A program made the position numbers and the translations under genes. From Pedobacter sp. Leaf250 (GTDB lineage Bacteria; Bacteroidota; Bacteroidia; Sphingobacteriales; Sphingobacteriaceae): a DNA stretch of 64,000 nt. The notes below the pieces were generated by a model. It did not search any database and was not told the DNA's origin. It worked only from the letters and a program-made list of their open reading frames with translations. The number at the start of each line of letters is the position of its first letter. Position 1 is the first letter of the stretch. Location: NCBI RefSeq assembly GCF_920984735.1, contig NZ_CAKLBU010000015.1, positions 55,823 through 119,822 on the forward strand, given 5' to 3'. Below, in pieces: positions 26,694-35,016 of this stretch.

Positions 26694-27080
26694 ATGGAAA
26701 AAGATTCAAACTTTCAACCTATTGATAAAAAGGTTGCTCAAGAAATGGTAAATGCCTATACCCGCGAAGCAAGCAAAGATCCTAAATCATATACCAAAGC
26801 AATTTGGTTTTCTGCCGCACAAATTTTAGAAATGGCTAAAACAATTGGCGATGGGAAACACGATGGGTTAAGAATTTACAATGCTCAATATACTGCTGAT
26901 TCGATCGATGGATTGCCTAAAGAGTATGAGGGAAGAAATACTGTGTTATTGGTACCAACTTTTGCTGCCGGCCAGACCAACCAGCTAGGCGACCCAACTG
27001 AAGAACATGAAGACGATTTGGATGATATTGGGAATAGAGGAGAACTTTGCCCAAGTATTTGCGGAGGAACGGGACTTTAA
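26694..27080 (+). CDS. Uncharacterised protein with a Cys-containing C-terminal tail
   Basis: A 128-residue soluble protein without signal peptide. The first 90 residues look folded (VAQEMVNAYTREASKDP, then a helix KAIWFSAAQILEMAKTIGDG). A low-complexity acidic linker, EEHEDDLDDIG, follows. The protein ends NRGELCPSICGGTGL with two cysteines four residues apart. I do not recognise the family. It is the first gene of a tight operon with a 7-TM protein, a histidine kinase and a response regulator (2-bp gap to the next gene). The acidic linker and Cys tail recall precursor or substrate proteins that are modified or exported, but no modification gene is present here. Confidence 0.75.
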   Translation: MEKDSNFQPIDKKVAQEMVNAYTREASKDPKSYTKAIWFSAAQILEMAKTIGDGKHDGLRIYNAQYTADSIDGLPKEYEGRNTVLLVPTFAAGQTNQLGDPTEEHEDDLDDIGNRGELCPSICGGTGL

Positions 27081-27082
27081 AA

Positions 27083-27730
27083 ATGAATTTTACTTCACCA
27101 ATAGTTATAGCTGAATTAATTTGCCTGATTGGGGCATTTATATTTTTAAGAAATGATAAAACCGTTTTTTGGAAATTAAGTATTGCCTATCTTTTATTAG
27201 CCTTACTAACAGAAGCTGCAGGAAGCTATATGTCGGCAAAAAGAGAAAATAATCTCTGGTTATATAACGCTTTTGTTTTCTTTGAAATTGGCTTCATTTT
27301 TATTGGTATCTATCATTCTTTAAAAGATTATTTAAACCCTAAACCTATACTTTTTGTAGGTTTAGGTATTGTTTACGCTATTTATTTTGGATTCATCCTT
27401 AAAGATTCCATAATGGTTTTCAATTCAGTAGCGGTAACGGTAATGTCGGTAGTTTTTAGCTTATATTGCCTTTATTATTATTATCTATTATTAAACGATG
27501 ATAAATTTATTGAAATCAAAGACCACCCACAATTTTGGTGGATAACAGGGGTATTATTTTATTATTTTGGAGGCACAGTTTGTAATTTGTTAAGCGATGT
27601 ATTCGACGTTCGTTTCGGCAAAGGCTTCACTCTTAGGTACGTGATTACCATCACATTAAATCTTATTCTTTACAGCGTTTGGACATATTCTTACACATGC
27701 AGAGCGAAACAACGAAAATTACAATCCTAG
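27083..27730 (+). CDS. Seven-helix membrane protein of unknown function
   Basis: A 215-residue integral membrane protein with about seven hydrophobic helices (roughly 7-22, 32-48, 58-78, 88-106, 113-135, 150-168, 182-205), short loops and a basic C-terminus (CRAKQRKLQS). It starts 2 bp after the stop codon of the Cys-tail protein, and its last codons overlap the start of the histidine kinase gene. The layout suggests that it is the membrane sensor or partner for the kinase, which itself has only one membrane span. No family name can be given. Confidence 0.8.
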   Translation: MNFTSPIVIAELICLIGAFIFLRNDKTVFWKLSIAYLLLALLTEAAGSYMSAKRENNLWLYNAFVFFEIGFIFIGIYHSLKDYLNPKPILFVGLGIVYAIYFGFILKDSIMVFNSVAVTVMSVVFSLYCLYYYYLLLNDDKFIEIKDHPQFWWITGVLFYYFGGTVCNLLSDVFDVRFGKGFTLRYVITITLNLILYSVWTYSYTCRAKQRKLQS

Positions 27731-28488
27731 TTGTTGTAGCAACTTTGATATTCTTATTGATGCCTGTTTTTCTGATTATGTACATCCGTTCTTATAATCG
27801 GCATAAGAAAAACCACATTTTGGAAAAGCAGCACATGCAGCAAAAATTTGAAGCAGAAATGCTTCAGGCCAGAATAGAAGTTCAAGATAACACCATGCAA
27901 ACCATTGCTACCGAATTACATGATAATGTAGGGCAATTATTAAGCCTAACCACCTTAACATTAAATTCGATAAATCTCGAGAACAGCGAAAAAGCCGCTA
28001 TAAAAATAGAAAATTCCCTATCGCTGGTAAGGAAATCTATAAAAGAATTAAGAGAGCTTGCCAAGTTACTTCATGGTGAGCAAATTGTAGAAAATGGAAT
28101 AGGAAATGCTTTACAACAAGAAATAAATTGGTTGGAAAAAACGGGTACATATGTATTAAATGTGCGCAATAGTCTTTTTGATCTGCAAACTACATCTCCT
28201 GATAAAGATTTAATTATTTTACGCTTACTGCAGGAAATTATCAATAACATCATCAAACATGCAAATGCCACTGCTATAAGTTTTGATGCTTATTATGAGA
28301 ATAATAAATTATATTTAAATGTTGAAGAAAATGGTGTAGGTTTTAATTACGAAGCAACTAAACTAAATAAGGCCGGAATGGGCCTAAATTCCATTTCTAA
28401 AAGAATTGAAATGATCAATGGTAAATTGGTCTTAAATTCAACTCCAAATAAAGGCACAGCAATATTAATCGAAATCCCATATCCTTAA
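27697..28488 (+). CDS. NarX/DegS-type sensor histidine kinase (HisKA_3)
   Basis: A 263-residue kinase with a single N-terminal membrane helix (about 8-30) and a coiled region. The HisKA_3 box has phosphoacceptor His75 (IATELHDNVGQLLS), and the HATPase domain has N-box LLQEIINNIIKHANA and the motifs GVGF and KAGMGLNSI. There is no periplasmic sensory domain. The start at 27697 overlaps the 7-TM gene by 34 bp; an in-frame ATG at 27679 would add six residues. It pairs with the NarL-type regulator 3 bp downstream. Confidence 0.92.
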   Translation: MQSETTKITILVVVATLIFLLMPVFLIMYIRSYNRHKKNHILEKQHMQQKFEAEMLQARIEVQDNTMQTIATELHDNVGQLLSLTTLTLNSINLENSEKAAIKIENSLSLVRKSIKELRELAKLLHGEQIVENGIGNALQQEINWLEKTGTYVLNVRNSLFDLQTTSPDKDLIILRLLQEIINNIIKHANATAISFDAYYENNKLYLNVEENGVGFNYEATKLNKAGMGLNSISKRIEMINGKLVLNSTPNKGTAILIEIPYP

Positions 28489-28491
28489 AGC

Positions 28492-29133
28492 ATGTTACCA
28501 AAATCCATTTCCATTGCAATAGTTGATGACCATACCCTATTCCGCTCTGGATTAGCCAGTTTATTAGATGAATTTGATGAAATAAAGGTTATTTTCGAAG
28601 GAATGAATGGTCAGGATTTACAGCACAAAATTGTAAATCATCCAGAAGTGCAACTTATATTAATGGATATTAATATGCCTGTAATGGATGGTTTTGAAGC
28701 TACAAAATGGGTTAAAGAAAACCATCCAAACGTAAATGTTTTAGCATTGAGCATGCTCGAAGATGAAAAAGCGATTATTGGAATGCTTAGGGCTGGTGCG
28801 AGTGGCTACATGCTTAAAGAAGCTACTCCAAACGAATTGCTTACTGCTATAAAAACCGTTATCGACAAAGGATTTTTTGTGAACGACTTGGTGTCGGGCA
28901 GGCTATTTGTTGCTTTAAAAAATGGTGATTCACAGCCTGTATATAGCACTAGAGAACTTGTATTTTTACAACACTGTAGTACCGAAAATACTTACAAGGA
29001 AATTGCCGATTTAATGAATGTAAGTCCTCGAACAGTTGATAATTACCGCGAATCTCTTTTCGCAAAACTCAATATTAAATCCCGAACCGGCTTGGTTGTT
29101 TACGCCATAAAGAATAACCTAATTACCATATAA
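28492..29133 (+). CDS. NarL/FixJ-type response regulator
   Basis: A 213-residue regulator. The receiver domain has IVDDHTLFRSG, phosphoacceptor Asp59 (LILMDINMPVMDG) and Lys in YMLKEATPNE. The C-terminal GerE helix-turn-helix (about residues 148-205) includes CSTENTYKEIADLMNVSPRT. It is the last gene of the four-gene operon, 3 bp after its kinase. The recognition helix differs from that of the solo LuxR-type protein at 26174. Confidence 0.93.
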   Translation: MLPKSISIAIVDDHTLFRSGLASLLDEFDEIKVIFEGMNGQDLQHKIVNHPEVQLILMDINMPVMDGFEATKWVKENHPNVNVLALSMLEDEKAIIGMLRAGASGYMLKEATPNELLTAIKTVIDKGFFVNDLVSGRLFVALKNGDSQPVYSTRELVFLQHCSTENTYKEIADLMNVSPRTVDNYRESLFAKLNIKSRTGLVVYAIKNNLITI

Positions 29134-29253
29134 TCAGCAACAATTCATCCATTCCCATCTATAAAATTTAAGAAATAATTTGGATAACTAAATAATTAGT
29201 TTTAACTTTAATCAAGGCCTCAGTCTTGAGCGTATCCTTATTTATTAAATATT

Positions 29254-29631
29254 ATGGAAATTAAAGATCTAACCAAAGCAGAAGAACAGCTTATGCAGGT
29301 ATTATGGCAGCTGGAAAAAGCATTTGTAAAAGATGTTATCGATGAATTGCCATTACCAAAACCTGCTTACAATACGGTTTCAACCATCATCAGAATACTA
29401 GAAACAAAAGGCTTTATTGGCCATGAGGCTTTTGGAAAAGCCCATCAATATTTTCCACTTATTAGCAAGGAAGAATACAAACGCCATGCTACCGAAAAAC
29501 TACTTGGCAATTACTTCGAAAATTCGGTAGAAAGTATGTTTTCGTTTTTCGTTAAAGAAGAAAAGCTTGATTTAAGCGATGTTGATGAGATTTTAAAAAT
29601 GATTGATAAAATTAAACATAAGCCAAGATGA
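29254..29631 (+). CDS. BlaI/MecI/CopY-family repressor
   Basis: A 125-residue winged-helix repressor (LTKAEEQLMQVLWQLEKAFV, then the recognition region PKPAYNTVSTIIRILETKGF) with a C-terminal dimerisation helix pair. BlaI repressors are inactivated by proteolysis when the M56 membrane peptidase they are paired with is activated. The next gene, overlapping by 4 bp (ATGA), encodes such a peptidase. Confidence 0.95.
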   Translation: MEIKDLTKAEEQLMQVLWQLEKAFVKDVIDELPLPKPAYNTVSTIIRILETKGFIGHEAFGKAHQYFPLISKEEYKRHATEKLLGNYFENSVESMFSFFVKEEKLDLSDVDEILKMIDKIKHKPR

Positions 29632-31604
29632 GTTTTGCCCACTACCTACTCCAGGTAAACTTATACTTAATTGTTTTTTATGGATTTTATAAATTACTGT
29701 TAGATAAGGAGACCTATTTTTTACTCAACCGCATTTACCTGGTAAGCGCTGGTGTTTTATCGCTATCAATTCCATTTATACGATTGGAATGGCTTACAGA
29801 GCAAAAGGCAGCACAGCAGGTGTATACATCGGTAAATTGGGAAGCTGTATTAGAAAAAGCCACAATTGTAACCGATAGCAATACTAATTTTAGCTGGGGA
29901 AATTTCTTAGTTTACATTTATTGTACAGGTATAATTTTCTGCTTGTGTAGATTAGCCTATAACTTACTATCTGTAAAAAAGCTGATAAAAAATGCTAAGG
30001 CAGGTTCGGCATTTTCATTTTTTAGCAAAAAAGTGGTTGATAAAAATTTGCCTTCAATTGATGTGATCGATATTCATGAAGAGGCACATATTAAACAATG
30101 GCACACAGCAGATGTATTGTTTTTCGAGATTATTGGAGTGTTAACGTGGGTAAATCCAATCATTTATTTCTACAAAAAGTCCATCAAAAATATACACGAA
30201 TTTTTAGCAGATGAGCATGCGGCAGAATTTCAAGGAGATAAGGCAGAGTATGCCATGCTAATTTTAAGTCAATCGTTCGGAATTTCTCCTAACCGCTTAA
30301 CCAATGGTTTTTTTGATAAATCACTGATCAAAAAGAGAATTTTTATGTTACAAAAAGAGCGATCAAAGAAAATAGCTGTAATGAAGTACGGTTTTTTTAT
30401 CCCGCTTTTTGCAATTCTAATTATCTTCTCTTCTGCAACGGTTAGAAAAAATGAAGAACTGATTTCCATTACCAATCAAATCCCATTAGATAAACCTATA
30501 GAGATGGTTAGGGAAATAATAATTCCAGAGCCTAAATTTAATCCTGAAAAGATATCTACAACCGAAATCATCCCAACAACAGAAAAAGTTGATGGAAACT
30601 GGAATGGCTTTTATAATTTCATGGCTAAATCTATTAAGTATCCATCTGCAGCGCAGAAAAATAATCTTCAGGGTAATACACAAATAAAATTCACGCTCCA
30701 AAATAATAAAGTAACCTACGTTAGCAGCATTTTGGATTTAGGCGATGGATGCGATGAAGAAGTAATGAAGGCACTGTTATCTTACCGAAAATTTGAAAAC
30801 TTGCCCAACGGAAAATATACGTTAAAAGTTGGGTTCACATTAGCTGGGAATAAAGCGGCCATCAAAAACAAAAAAGCCATTATAGTTCCTTCATATCAAA
30901 AACTATCAGATATTAATGTTGTTGGCTATTCTTTACCAGCCGAAACTGAAGGTGGTATCGATGACAAACCAGAAAAAGTGTTCGATTTTGTTTCTATTGA
31001 AAAGCAGCCAGAGTTTCCTGGAGGGATATCAAAATTTTATGAATATTTAAGCAAAAGCATTAAGTACCCAAAGTTAGCACAAGAAAATAATGTGCAAGGC
31101 AAAGTATTTTTATCCTTTATTGTTGAAAAGGATGGTTCGCTTAGTGATGTTGCCATTACACGTGGATTGGGAAGTGGACTGGATGAAGAAGCCATTAGGG
31201 TATTAAATGGCTCTCCAAGATGGAACCCTGGAGTAACAGGTGGAAAACCAGTGAGGGTAAAATACAACATCAACGTAAATTTCTCCATGTCGAATGAAGC
31301 TGAAGCAAAAAAAGCAGTTCAAATTAAAGGTCTCTCTACTTCCAATGTTTTTAGAAATGCGAAATTTGAAGGAGTAGTGGTTTTAAATGGAAAAGAAAGC
31401 CATAATGGTTTCGACTTTACCAAAATTGATAATCGTGAGATCCAATCAGTAACTGTGCTCAAAGATGCAGCGGCTACCAGTTTATACGGCGAAAAAGGAA
31501 AGAATGGTGTTCTCATTATCACCACAAAAAATTACGATTTTAGGAGAGATGGCGACACCGAACTAAAAATAAATACCAACACACCTACTTTGAGAATAAG
31601 ATAA
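29628..31604 (+). CDS. BlaR1/M56-type membrane metallopeptidase with TonB C-terminal and plug-like modules
   Basis: A 658-residue membrane protein. N-terminal helices lie at about 5-20, 36-52 and 90-112. The zinc peptidase motif is HEEAH (His150-His154), with HEFLADEHAAE downstream, and a further membrane helix sits near 255. The periplasmic part holds a degenerate TonB C-terminal domain (about 323-406), a canonical one (about 456-553, EKQPEFPGG to KYNINVNFSM), and a tail at about 600-635 (SVTVLKDAAATSLYGEKGKN and on), which is the signature of SusC-type receptor plugs. It would sense a periplasmic cue and cleave the BlaI repressor. No beta-lactamase or penicillin-binding gene is adjacent, so the output is probably the secreted proteins that follow. 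Confidence 0.93.
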   Translation: MSFAHYLLQVNLYLIVFYGFYKLLLDKETYFLLNRIYLVSAGVLSLSIPFIRLEWLTEQKAAQQVYTSVNWEAVLEKATIVTDSNTNFSWGNFLVYIYCTGIIFCLCRLAYNLLSVKKLIKNAKAGSAFSFFSKKVVDKNLPSIDVIDIHEEAHIKQWHTADVLFFEIIGVLTWVNPIIYFYKKSIKNIHEFLADEHAAEFQGDKAEYAMLILSQSFGISPNRLTNGFFDKSLIKKRIFMLQKERSKKIAVMKYGFFIPLFAILIIFSSATVRKNEELISITNQIPLDKPIEMVREIIIPEPKFNPEKISTTEIIPTTEKVDGNWNGFYNFMAKSIKYPSAAQKNNLQGNTQIKFTLQNNKVTYVSSILDLGDGCDEEVMKALLSYRKFENLPNGKYTLKVGFTLAGNKAAIKNKKAIIVPSYQKLSDINVVGYSLPAETEGGIDDKPEKVFDFVSIEKQPEFPGGISKFYEYLSKSIKYPKLAQENNVQGKVFLSFIVEKDGSLSDVAITRGLGSGLDEEAIRVLNGSPRWNPGVTGGKPVRVKYNINVNFSMSNEAEAKKAVQIKGLSTSNVFRNAKFEGVVVLNGKESHNGFDFTKIDNREIQSVTVLKDAAATSLYGEKGKNGVLIITTKNYDFRRDGDTELKINTNTPTLRIR

Positions 31605-31616
31605 AACATCAACATT

Positions 31617-32276
31617 ATGAAAAAAATATTGATCATTGCTTTAGCACTAGGTTTTACATGTGGTGTAAAAGCGCAATCGAAACAAGACAGTACCAAAACA
31701 ACTAATCTTACATTACGTGGTACATCAACAATTGGCACCGAACCACTCATCGTAATTGATGGCAACAAACAATATCAAAGAGGGTCGGCATCTATTAGTG
31801 GCATGGATCCAAATAATATTGAATCAATTAACATCTTAAAAGACGGTTCTGCTACCACCAAATATGGCACTGATGGCTTTGCTGGTGTTATCGAAATTAA
31901 AACTAAAAATGGTTTAGCAGGAGTTTACAATAAAAAAATCGATTCCAATAGAGTAAATCTTTCTGGCAAAATTACCGGACTTAGTGTACGTCCAAGTGCT
32001 ACAGCTGTGATCAGAAATTACAAGAGAAAGGATTCTGACCCAAAAGTTGTGATCAGAAATCTTCTTCAAAAGGACACCGATCCAAAAGCCAACCCGTTAT
32101 ATGTGGTTGATGGAAAGCGGGTGACTAATATAGAAACGCTGGATCCGAATACGATTGAATCAATCAGCGTACTTAAAGATGCCGCCAGCAAATCACTATA
32201 TGGCGAATCTGGCGCAAATGGTGTAGTAATCATCACCACCAAGGTTGCCACAAAAGAAGTTCAAAAGAAAAATTAA
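31617..32276 (+). CDS. Secreted protein with two TonB-receptor plug-like modules
   Basis: A 219-residue exported protein (signal peptide to about residue 22, VKAQS). It consists of two plug-like modules without a barrel: the first at about 40-100 (NNIESINILKDGSATTKYG) and the second at about 155-212 (NTIESISVLKDAASKSLYG), both ending in a VxxITTK-type strand. These modules match the plug tip of SusC transporters and the tail of the M56 protein upstream (12-bp gap). Without a barrel it cannot be a transporter; a binding or signalling role is likely but not proven. Confidence 0.85.
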   Translation: MKKILIIALALGFTCGVKAQSKQDSTKTTNLTLRGTSTIGTEPLIVIDGNKQYQRGSASISGMDPNNIESINILKDGSATTKYGTDGFAGVIEIKTKNGLAGVYNKKIDSNRVNLSGKITGLSVRPSATAVIRNYKRKDSDPKVVIRNLLQKDTDPKANPLYVVDGKRVTNIETLDPNTIESISVLKDAASKSLYGESGANGVVIITTKVATKEVQKKN

Positions 32277-32301
32277 ATAGAAAACTTAAATCCAATTTAA
32301 A

Positions 32302-33018
32302 ATGAGAAAGCTAATGATTTTAGCCCTAATGGGCATCGCCATGCTTACCAATTCGGTAAAAGCACAGAAAATTTATGATTTTGTATCTGTTGATAAGCAG
32401 CCGGAATTCCCTGGCGGAATTACAAAATTTTATGAATACTTAGGTAAGGAAATTAAATATCCAGAGGTAGCAAAAAGCAATAAAACACATGGAAAGGTTT
32501 TTTTAAGTTTCATCGTAGAAAAAACAGGAAAACTAAGTAATGTGAATATCGTTAGAAAATTATCTAAGGAAACAGACGCAGAAGCATTAAGAGTAATTAA
32601 AAACTCTCCCAATTGGAACCCAGGTTCAATCGGCGGAAAACCAGTAAGGGTGAAGTATAATATCAATGTTAATTTCAATCTACCTAATAATGGAGATAAA
32701 AAGGCAGCATTAAAAAGTGGTATACAACCAGAATTTCCTGGCGGGAGCACAAAGCTTTACAGCTATTTAGCAAAAAACATTAAATACCCAGAACAAGCTA
32801 AAAAGGATAAAACACAGGGAAAGGTTATGCTATCCTTCAACGTGGAGCAAGATGGGAGCTTAACCGATCTGGAAGTTGTTAAAGGCTTATCGAAAGAAAC
32901 TGATGCGGAAGCTTTAAGGGTAATGAAAACAGCTCCACGATGGAATCCAGCGATCGATCAGGATGGTCATCCGGTAAAAGTAAAATATCAAATGGCCATT
33001 AACTTTACCATGAGTTAA
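32302..33018 (+). CDS. Secreted protein with two TonB C-terminal domains
   Basis: A 238-residue protein with a signal peptide (to about residue 21) and two tandem TonB C-terminal domains (about 30-128 and 140-238), each with a QPEFPGG start and a KVKYxxxxNF end. There is no N-terminal membrane anchor long enough to couple to ExbB/ExbD and no proline-rich spanning region, so it is not a conventional energy transducer. It follows the plug-module protein by 25 bp in the same operon. Confidence 0.85.
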   Translation: MRKLMILALMGIAMLTNSVKAQKIYDFVSVDKQPEFPGGITKFYEYLGKEIKYPEVAKSNKTHGKVFLSFIVEKTGKLSNVNIVRKLSKETDAEALRVIKNSPNWNPGSIGGKPVRVKYNINVNFNLPNNGDKKAALKSGIQPEFPGGSTKLYSYLAKNIKYPEQAKKDKTQGKVMLSFNVEQDGSLTDLEVVKGLSKETDAEALRVMKTAPRWNPAIDQDGHPVKVKYQMAINFTMS

Positions 33019-33110
33019 ATTGCATTCGTTCTCAAATCCATTTAAAATCGCAATATTTTTAACTTCATGTTAAGGATTTGCGATTTTTTTATTTGTATCA
33101 ATAGAAGAGA

Positions 33111-33118
33111 TATATTTG
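33111..33118 (+). promoter_or_regulatory. -7 promoter box TATATTTG abutting the next ATG
   Basis: A perfect TAnnTTTG box ends 3 bp before the ATG at 33122, with a weak TTTA 19 nt upstream. Transcription would start at or within the start codon, giving a leaderless message. Confidence 0.4.
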
Positions 33119-33121
33119 CGA

Positions 33122-33808
33122 ATGAAAAAAATCTCGTTAACGCTATTCACATTCATTTGCTTTTTAGCCCCAGCAATGGCACAGCAAAATCAAGCACCCA
33201 ATCAAAATTTATTATTTTTGGTTGATGGAAAATTCGTGACAAAAAATGAAGCGGCAAAAATTAACAGAGATAGTATAGAAACACTTACTGTAATTAAAGA
33301 AAAAGAGCATAAAAAAGTATTTGGAGTAAGTGATGATGGTGGTCTGATCATCGTGATCACAAAAGCAAAAATAAACAGTGCTGAAAACGTATTGATAAAA
33401 GAAAAAATATCCAAAATCAATTTCAAAACTACACCTGATATGGTTAAAGCCCCTTCACCAGCAAAACCATCTCGAGACTCTATTCCTAACGGTGTTTTTG
33501 ATTTTATTTCGATAGAAAAGCAGCCAGAATTTCCAGGGGGAATAAAAGCATTTTATAGCTTTTTAAACGAAAATATCAAATACCCTAAAGAAGCTGCGAA
33601 AAGGCAAATTCAAGGTCGGGTATTCTTGTCCTTCATTGTTGAAAAAGATGGGAGCCTAACTGGCACTAAAGTCATCAGAGGTTTAAGTTTTGACATTAAT
33701 GACGAAGCTGTAAGGGTGCTTTCTGCCTCACCATACTGGAATCCAGGCATTCATTTTGGAGTGCCTGTGAGGGTAAAGTATAACATCAACGTGAACTTTA
33801 GTCTTTAG
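33122..33808 (+). CDS. Secreted protein with plug-like remnant and a TonB C-terminal domain
   Basis: A 228-residue exported protein (signal peptide to about residue 20, PAMAQQ). The N-terminal half has a divergent plug-like module (DSIETLTVIKEKEHKKVFGV, about residues 55-75) and the C-terminal half a canonical TonB C-terminal domain (about 128-228). It combines both module types found separately in the two genes upstream, and it repeats the fusion at the end of the M56 protein. The ATG at 33122 is chosen over the TTG at 33116, which lies inside the promoter box. Confidence 0.85.
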   Translation: MKKISLTLFTFICFLAPAMAQQNQAPNQNLLFLVDGKFVTKNEAAKINRDSIETLTVIKEKEHKKVFGVSDDGGLIIVITKAKINSAENVLIKEKISKINFKTTPDMVKAPSPAKPSRDSIPNGVFDFISIEKQPEFPGGIKAFYSFLNENIKYPKEAAKRQIQGRVFLSFIVEKDGSLTGTKVIRGLSFDINDEAVRVLSASPYWNPGIHFGVPVRVKYNINVNFSL

Positions 33809-33833
33809 TTGGTGAATTAAATCTTTTAATCAC

Positions 33834-33863
33834 AAAACCCCAACTAAAAATAGTCGGGGTTTT
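33834..33863 (+). terminator. Intrinsic terminator after the TonB-module cluster
   Basis: AAAACCCC and GGGGTTTT pair, extended by ACT/AGT with one mismatch, and end in a T-run, 25 bp after the last stop codon. Confidence 0.8.
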
Positions 33864-34111
33864 ATGTTTTCTCTCCTGTCTCGGAACACTAAATTTATAA
33901 AATTTTTAAGGGATATGCAAATTATACAGAATAAAATTTCTGAATACATAATGTTTTAATATGCTTACATAAGAATATTGCAAGTTTCGCAAACTTATAT
34001 TTTGAGTGATAGAGATTACAATCCATTTCGTTAAATCAGTAACAGTATTTCAAATGTTTTCATTTCAATATAAATCACTAATTATACAATGTATTTTAAT
34101 TTTTTTAGCTA
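33864..34111. other. AT-rich gene-free spacer
   Basis: Part of the 370-bp gap between the TonB-module cluster and sdhB. It is strongly AT-rich and holds no open frame, repeat or hairpin I can support. The two ends of the gap are convergent terminators. Confidence 0.6.
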
Positions 34112-34164
34112 ATAAAAAAGCCCTCACAAAGTGAAGGCTTAAGAATCCTGATTTACATCAGGAT
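34112..34164 (-). terminator. Terminator of the sdhCAB operon
   Basis: On the minus strand AAGCCTTCAC pairs with GTGAGGGCTT (one mismatch) and is followed by TTTTTT. A second small hairpin (ATCCTGAT/ATCAGGAT, 34145-34164) lies between it and the sdhB stop codon. Confidence 0.8.
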
Positions 34165-34177
34165 GCACAGTATATTT

Positions 34178-34948
34178 TTAAACCGTTTCTTCTGATATAA
34201 ATTTAGCAGAAGCAAAATCGCGGTTCATTCGGGCAATGTTCTCTAAAGAAATTCCTTTAGGACATTCAGCTTCACAAGCACCAGTATTGGTACAGTTACC
34301 GAATCCTTCAGCATCCATTTGTGCTACCATACTTTGTACACGACGATAACGCTCTGGCTGACCTTGTGGTAACAACGCCAGTTGAGAGATCTTCGCAGAT
34401 ACGAAAAGCATGGCTGAGGCATTTTTACAAGTGGCTACACAAGCGCCGCAACCGATACATGCAGCAGCTTCGAAAGCAGCATCTGCCTGCATTTTTGGAA
34501 TTGGAAGATTATTCGCATCCTGTGCATTACCCGTATTTACCGAGATAAATCCACCTGCTGCAATTACTCTATCAAATGCAGAGCGATCTACAGTTAAATC
34601 TTTAACTACCGGGAATGCTGCCGCTCTCCAGGGTTCTACAACAATGGTATCGCCATCTTTGAATGAACGCATGTGTAACTGGCAGGTTGTTACTAAATCT
34701 TTTGGTCCGTGTGGGCGCCCGTTGATGAACATAGAGCACATCCCGCAAATACCCTCGCGGCAATCGTGATCAAATACAACAGGTTCTTCGCCTTTAGTGA
34801 TCAGATCTTCGTTTAACACATCGAACATCTCCAAAAAAGACATATCTGGCGAAATACCAGCTAATTTATAATCAACCAAAGCACCTTTGGTGTTGTTATT
34901 TTTTTGACGCCAAACTTTTAGCGTTAAGTTCATATTTCCTGTACTCAT
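34178..34948 (-). CDS. sdhB: Succinate dehydrogenase/fumarate reductase iron-sulfur subunit
   Basis: A 256-residue subunit carrying electrons from the flavoprotein to the membrane haem/quinone site. The [2Fe-2S] cluster ligands are in [19 protein letters not shown] and the following CQLH. The other clusters are held by [11 protein letters not shown] and [14 protein letters not shown]. The start is placed at the ATG at 34948 ([15 protein letters not shown]). The frame is open to 35002, but the extra residues are encoded by a heptad-word repeat and do not match the family. It is the last gene of sdhCAB. Confidence 0.95.
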   Translation of the reverse strand: MSTGNMNLTLKVWRQKNNNTKGALVDYKLAGISPDMSFLEMFDVLNEDLITKGEEPVVFDHDCREGICGMCSMFINGRPHGPKDLVTTCQLHMRSFKDGDTIVVEPWRAAAFPVVKDLTVDRSAFDRVIAAGGFISVNTGNAQDANNLPIPKMQADAAFEAAACIGCGACVATCKNASAMLFVSAKISQLALLPQGQPERYRRVQSMVAQMDAEGFGNCTNTGACEAECPKGISLENIARMNRDFASAKFISEETV

Positions 34949-34967
34949 AATATTGAGATTTAGGCGG

Positions 34968-35016
34968 GGAGCATAGGGCATAGGGCTAAAAGCTCCATGC
35001 ACAGTGCCCTCTGCTA
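34968..35016. repeat. Heptad-word repeat at the sdhA-sdhB junction (xxxGCxx type)
   Basis: Seven consecutive 7-bp words, GGAGCAT, AGGGCAT, AGGGCTA, AAAGCTC, CATGCAC, AGTGCCC and TCTGCTA, all have GC at positions 4-5. The array ends on the sdhA stop codon and lies inside an operon. Confidence 0.75.

Noticed and set aside
31617..33808. Reading the three proteins after M56 as fragments of one broken TonB-dependent receptor
   Set aside because: Each has its own start and stop and a proper signal peptide, and they hold different numbers of modules; the separate TonB domains would not occur in a receptor.
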